A DNA stretch of 64,000 nt from Reticulitermes speratus (Eukaryota; Arthropoda; Insecta; Blattodea; Rhinotermitidae): NCBI GenBank assembly GCA_021186555.1, contig JAJKFL010000330.1, forward strand, positions 32,713,944-32,777,943, read 5' to 3'. This document shows, piece by piece, positions 60,220-64,000 of this stretch. The position numbers and the translations under genes were made by a program. The notes beneath the pieces are model-generated. The model ran no database searches and had not been told where the DNA came from. It saw only the letters and a list, made by a program, of their open reading frames with translations. Each line of letters begins with the position of its first letter. Positions within the stretch are counted from its first letter, which is position 1.

Positions 60220-60990
60220 TCAGCTTGTGTGTCTGAGCGTAATATTTTCGGGCGGGCAGTTCAAGCCTATGATTGGAGAAATCTTATAATAAAAAAAAAA
60301 CAACTTTTTAATAAATTAGGATGAGGAATACCGACTCAATTACATCACCCTCCGGTGGACTGACGTTTATTCCTGCTTGGACTGTACTGCTTCACCGATG
60401 TTTGCTTACGAATTTTGGAACGGAAAGTTGAATGACAAGCCGACAATATTGTGTGTGCGTTGGTAGGTTGTCATGGTCCAGTTGACCAGAACGGAGGGGT
60501 GGCGAACTAACGGCGGCTAATTGGATGGGACCAGCGGCTTCAACAAACCAAAATACTTGCTTATCTAAGGCGGCCCCCATTCGTGTCCTTCTTTCTACGT
60601 AACCAACTTATCTTCTAAAAATTTTAACACTTTCACTTAACGTTTAGAAATAAAAAGAAGATTAAGGGTTCAAGTCTTTTAAGTTGTGACACCGTTTAGA
60701 CTGGTTATCTAATTACTGTCTTACAGAGGAATGTGTTGAATTAATTAAGTCTCGTCAGGCCAAGAAGAATTATTTACAAGTAGACATTTCTGAAACCACA
60801 CATGGCTTGAATCTTCATGAAAAGCGTTGTGAGAAACGCTGACATCTCCAAAAACAACTTTGTGCACTCAATGCTTGACTTAGTGTCTCCGTAACCACGC
60901 TGAAATAACATTTTAAAATAGGCAAGAATTTTATTCCGCATTTATTTAAATTCAAAATTCATTATCACCACTTTCACGTTCCTTATTCTT
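60220..60990. other. no gene recognised
   Basis: Unique-looking sequence between the 34-bp G-rich array and the SINE chimera; no supported frame. Confidence 0.55.
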
Positions 60991-61305
60991 TTTTTTTTTC
61001 AATGGCTCGACAGCCCCTTGGGGGCCTAGGCCGGCTCATCTTTTGAGGCTTCACGATCACACACTTTTTAGACACACCACACTCGGTAGGACTCCTCTGG
61101 ACGAGTGACCAGCCCGTCGCAGAGTCCTCTACCTGACAACACACAACACTCACAAGAGGAATATTTCCTGGGGGGTAAAGGCGGCCGGTGCGTAGGGCTG
61201 AAAACCTTACCACCTTCATGTGCCGATTGTCTAGAAATCTGGGAGCCTCAACCTCCTGGAACCCTAAGGGCCTGTCAAGGCCTGTAATGGGATTGCTTTA
61301 CCTTT
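60990..61305. mobile_element. chimera of SINE A (-) and SINE B (+)
   Basis: 60998-61154 is family A in inverse orientation (ggctcgacagccccttgggg ... acaacactcacaag). It switches without a gap to family B in forward orientation (ggaatatttcctggggggta ... ccaccttcatgtgccgattg ... cctcaacctcctggaaccct). Both lack their tRNA heads. Confidence 0.8.
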
Positions 61306-61794
61306 TAACATGTGAACTGGTACACTTTTTTTGCACGTAACGAAATAACACTGAAATAATTGTGCTGAAAATAGGCGTCACCGTAAAAAATATAGATGTC
61401 TGGGCGACCTGGCGCCCGGAAAATCATCACCTTTGTCAGCGGCCCACGTACGATTTAACGGCAATTTTGAAACTATAGAAAATAACAAGTTTCACTAACT
61501 CCACGTCCGTCTACACATAAAAGGAGATTAATTTTATTTATCCGTGGCGTAATTACACAGAGACTCAAATTAGAAACGTAATAGCCATCGAAAAATGTGC
61601 GGTTTATTGTCTGTACGAAAATGAATATAGACCAAGCAATATGAGTAAAGAGCTTCAAATAAGAATTAATTCGGGCTGTTTCTGAATATTAGCATGTGAG
61701 AAATATAATAATTTAAATTTGACAATAATATTAATAATAATAATAATAATAATAATTAATAATATTCTACGGAAATGAACAGCTATTTCATATG

Positions 61795-62275
61795 AGTGTG
61801 TAATTTAAACTCCGATGCTAAGGGAAGAACTTAGGCTGAGGAGGCTGGAGAAGATATTTTTATCTAAGAAGAAAAAGAAGGAGAAGAAGGAGAAGTAGGG
61901 TGGAGAAAAATTCATAGTAAGGAGCTTCATAATTTTTTATCCCTCAGCAAATATTATTCGGACAATCAAACAAATTGCGACAAGATCAACAGAGTATGTA
62001 ATACGTGTAGATAATAAGTCAAATAGATAAAAATATTATGGTGGGGATCCCCGAAAGAAGATAAGATAATCTGAAAGACCTAGGCGTAAATGGGAGCTCG
62101 TATAAAAATTTGTTTTAAAAGAAAGAGAATTGTAGGGTACGGACTGGATTAATCTGGCTTAGGATAGAGACAAGGGAACGGGTTCTTGTAAACACGACAA
62201 TAAAATTTCATGTTCCCTAAAATGCTGGAAATTTCTCGACTATCTAATGTAGTGTTAGTTTATCAATAGACTCTG
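61795..62275 (+). mobile_element. LINE 3' fragment (AQDR-type), decayed
   Basis: ctaagggaagaacttaggct, then a GAAGAA-rich local expansion (61865-61895), gtaaggagcttcataatttt, cctcagcaaatattattcgg, and later gacaagggaacgggttcttg / acaataaaatttcatgttcc for the end of the ORF. Many indels. Confidence 0.65.
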
Positions 62276-62452
62276 TTCCCTTGAGTTATACAAATCAGTC
62301 GAATGAAAATTATGTAACAGTGTGCGAAGGTTTAACTTTTTTAGACTCTGCAAGTTGGATGCAAGATTCCGGTTAAGGCTGCAAGGTGTTACAACACTCA
62401 TAACCAGAGAAGATCAATATATAAGACAGGCGAAGCACAACACTACGATATA

Positions 62453-62530
62453 CAGGGCATACACAAAAGAATGGTGCGGTATCAATAGTGGATTCTTTTG
62501 AAACCGCACCATTCTTTTGTGTATGCCCTG
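62453..62530. mobile_element. palindromic MITE copy 3 (78 bp, TA-flanked)
   Basis: cagggcatacacaaaagaat + ggtgcggtatcaatag against the inverse ending attcttttgtgtatgccctg; TA on both sides. Same family as the copies at 10.5 and 14.5 kb. Confidence 0.85.
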
Positions 62531-62734
62531 TACATAAAGTACGCTTTTGGTAAAGCGTTTCAGTACACTAAGAACACACCATAAAGAGGAATTCTGATTA
62601 AAATTACCTTGTGAAAAAACTCAGTTCTTTGCCATAAATCTTATGTAATGCGTATTTCAATTAACATAATGAAACTTTAGTACATTTATCCATGATAGAA
62701 GCGACTTTAATGGTCTCGCTGTAGAAGTGGCCAC

Positions 62735-63010
62735 AACGCATACTAACTAACTAACTAACTAACTAACTCATGGAGCAGAATCCTCCTTGAGAAGCTAACA
62801 GGTCGTCAGCTAGTCAAGAAATTCCCTGCGTTTTATGGAACCCGAAGGTTCATTACCGCATTCACAACAGCCAGCCACCTGTCCCTATCCTGAGCCATAT
62901 CAATCCAATCCACGCCCCCCATCCCACTTCTTGAAGATCCATTTTAATATTATCCTCCCATCTACGACTGGATCTTCCAAGTAGTCTCCTTCCCTCAGGT
63001 CCACAACGCA
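62735..63010 (-). mobile_element. LINE 3' fragment (AQDR-type) with CTAA tail
   Basis: (ctaa)n at 62744-62767, then the same block order as the copy at 48.5 kb, extending further into the coding end (ccacctgtccctatcctgag, tcccatctacgactggatct). Confidence 0.8.
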
Positions 63011-63720
63011 TTCAGCAGGCGTAAATTAACACATGTAGAAAAGCAATCAGCCTTTTTGTGGTAGGATACAAAGTCAGATACATATTTTCAAGGAAATCCA
63101 TATTTGATTTGGACTGTTTGAACCTTGAAGATTAGAACCGATAGGCTATACCGAAACGTCGATTAAAACATACCAACACGTGCTGAGTAAAACGTCAGAG
63201 GAGCGAAAGCCTCAAATACACAAAGGCGGAAGCATGAAATCTCGCGGACGAATGAGCCTAATATGTGGTAGCAGAAAAGAATCACGACTCTGTATATCGA
63301 GGAAAGTGGTTACAGAAGGAACTGTTATGAATCCTGGTTGGGTGGTACCTGTTTCGAAACTCATTCTGGACAAAAAGTACTTCTCTCCATTCCCTTTAAC
63401 AAGTGCCTTCTTTTTCCCTCATAGATGCTCTCAGTTCTTGTAGTCATTTATGTGTTTGTGGTCCATCTTGCAGTCTTATTTGTATTAATATTTTCAAATA
63501 TCTTAAAGCCGTCTGTCCCATGTCGTAGATTTACGGCATGTAAAAGAATCTTACGGGCATGAATAGAAATGTTTCGTAAGCAAAAATTCAACGGCCATTT
63601 CTCACCCAAGTCGCCTGACTGACTGCCAGATGGCTCTGGCGATCACATCAGGATTGAGTTGAACAGCGCGGTCAGTCGGCTGGTCTCCGAACTGCCACAA
63701 ATGCACAAGACCAAGTAACT
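63010..63720. other. no gene recognised
   Basis: One 87-codon frame (63180-63443) without recognisable family or flanking splice logic. Confidence 0.5.
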
Positions 63721-63770
63721 TTGTAAAGAGGAGGCCCAAGCCCATATAGGGCTGTCGAGCCATGGTTATT
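63720..63770 (+). mobile_element. SINE family A, 3' end only
   Basis: gaggaggcccaagcccatat + agggctgtcgagccatgg is the 3' end of family A. Confidence 0.55.
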
Positions 63771-64000
63771 ATATATTATAAATATCTACCAGCGTGCCCC
63801 AAAAGTGTGTTATCAAGTGCGTCTGTACAAGAGACTAAAAAACAAGGTAAATCATTGACAATCGAAGAAAATATGGGAGTTACTCGGCGAATTTTCAATA
63901 CGTAAATTTCAAAAATAAAATATTTGTTCAAGTACTTTGTGTTGAATACTGAAAATCTCGGAACGGAACCTAATGTATTTACATATGTTCCCATTATATT

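Overview
This window is animal nuclear DNA, most likely from an insect. It has one spliced developmental gene, many decayed non-LTR retrotransposons, tRNA-derived SINEs, MITEs and an unusual amount of tandem repeat. The repeat fauna is of the kind I associate with cockroaches and other Blattodea: LINE 3' ends coding for RRRKQLLDDLKE- and AQDRxxWRALxNTVMNL-type peptides, and three SINE families with A/B-box heads. That species-level guess is recall and inference; nothing in the sequence proves it. There is no bacterial-type gene organisation.

The only clear host gene is on the + strand. It is a SKOR/fussel (SKI-family transcriptional corepressor) gene with three coding exons at 41765-41903, 42459-43007 and 49700-50320, all joined in phase 0. 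The exons encode a short N-terminus, the SKI/SNO/DAC domain plus the Cys/His SMAD4-binding (SAND-like) domain, and a Pro-rich linker that starts with the family signature HAWEDVKAMFNGGTRKR. The C-terminal coiled-coil exons were not found and probably lie to the right of the window. Intron 1 (555 bp) is largely a LINE fragment. Intron 2 (6.7 kb) opens with an 83-bp tandem array that copies the end of exon 2 together with its splice donor. It then carries a 108-bp repeat array split by a 3.8-kb CR1/Jockey-like LINE on the - strand with a long open endonuclease-RT frame and a 7-bp target-site duplication.

Layout: 0.4-4.2 kb is CA/TA microsatellite, then a roughly 40-bp satellite. 5.6-6.2, 10.0-12.3, 25.05-25.4, 35.0-36.4, 38.8-39.0, 39.9-40.2 and 50.8-51.06 kb are fold-back (inverted-repeat) elements. 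Their arms carry a recurring CUGANGA - hairpin - GAAA motif that resembles a hammerhead ribozyme core. 17.1-18.35 kb is a 150/300-bp array. 19.5-21.8, 28.0-28.7, 32.6-34.4 and 57.2-57.9 kb are four dispersed copies of an element built on a 114-bp repeat. 22.0, 29.7-30.5, 52.7-53.2, 53.4-53.8 and 59.0-60.2 kb are further arrays with units of 34-40 bp or 13 bp. SINEs, LINE 3' ends, MITEs (hAT-like, pogo-like, palindromic TA-flanked) and a dead mariner fill much of the rest.

Most of the window is therefore repeat-derived. The two observations most worth following are the duplicated splice donors in the fussel/SKOR gene and the covarying hammerhead-like motifs shared by the fold-back elements.
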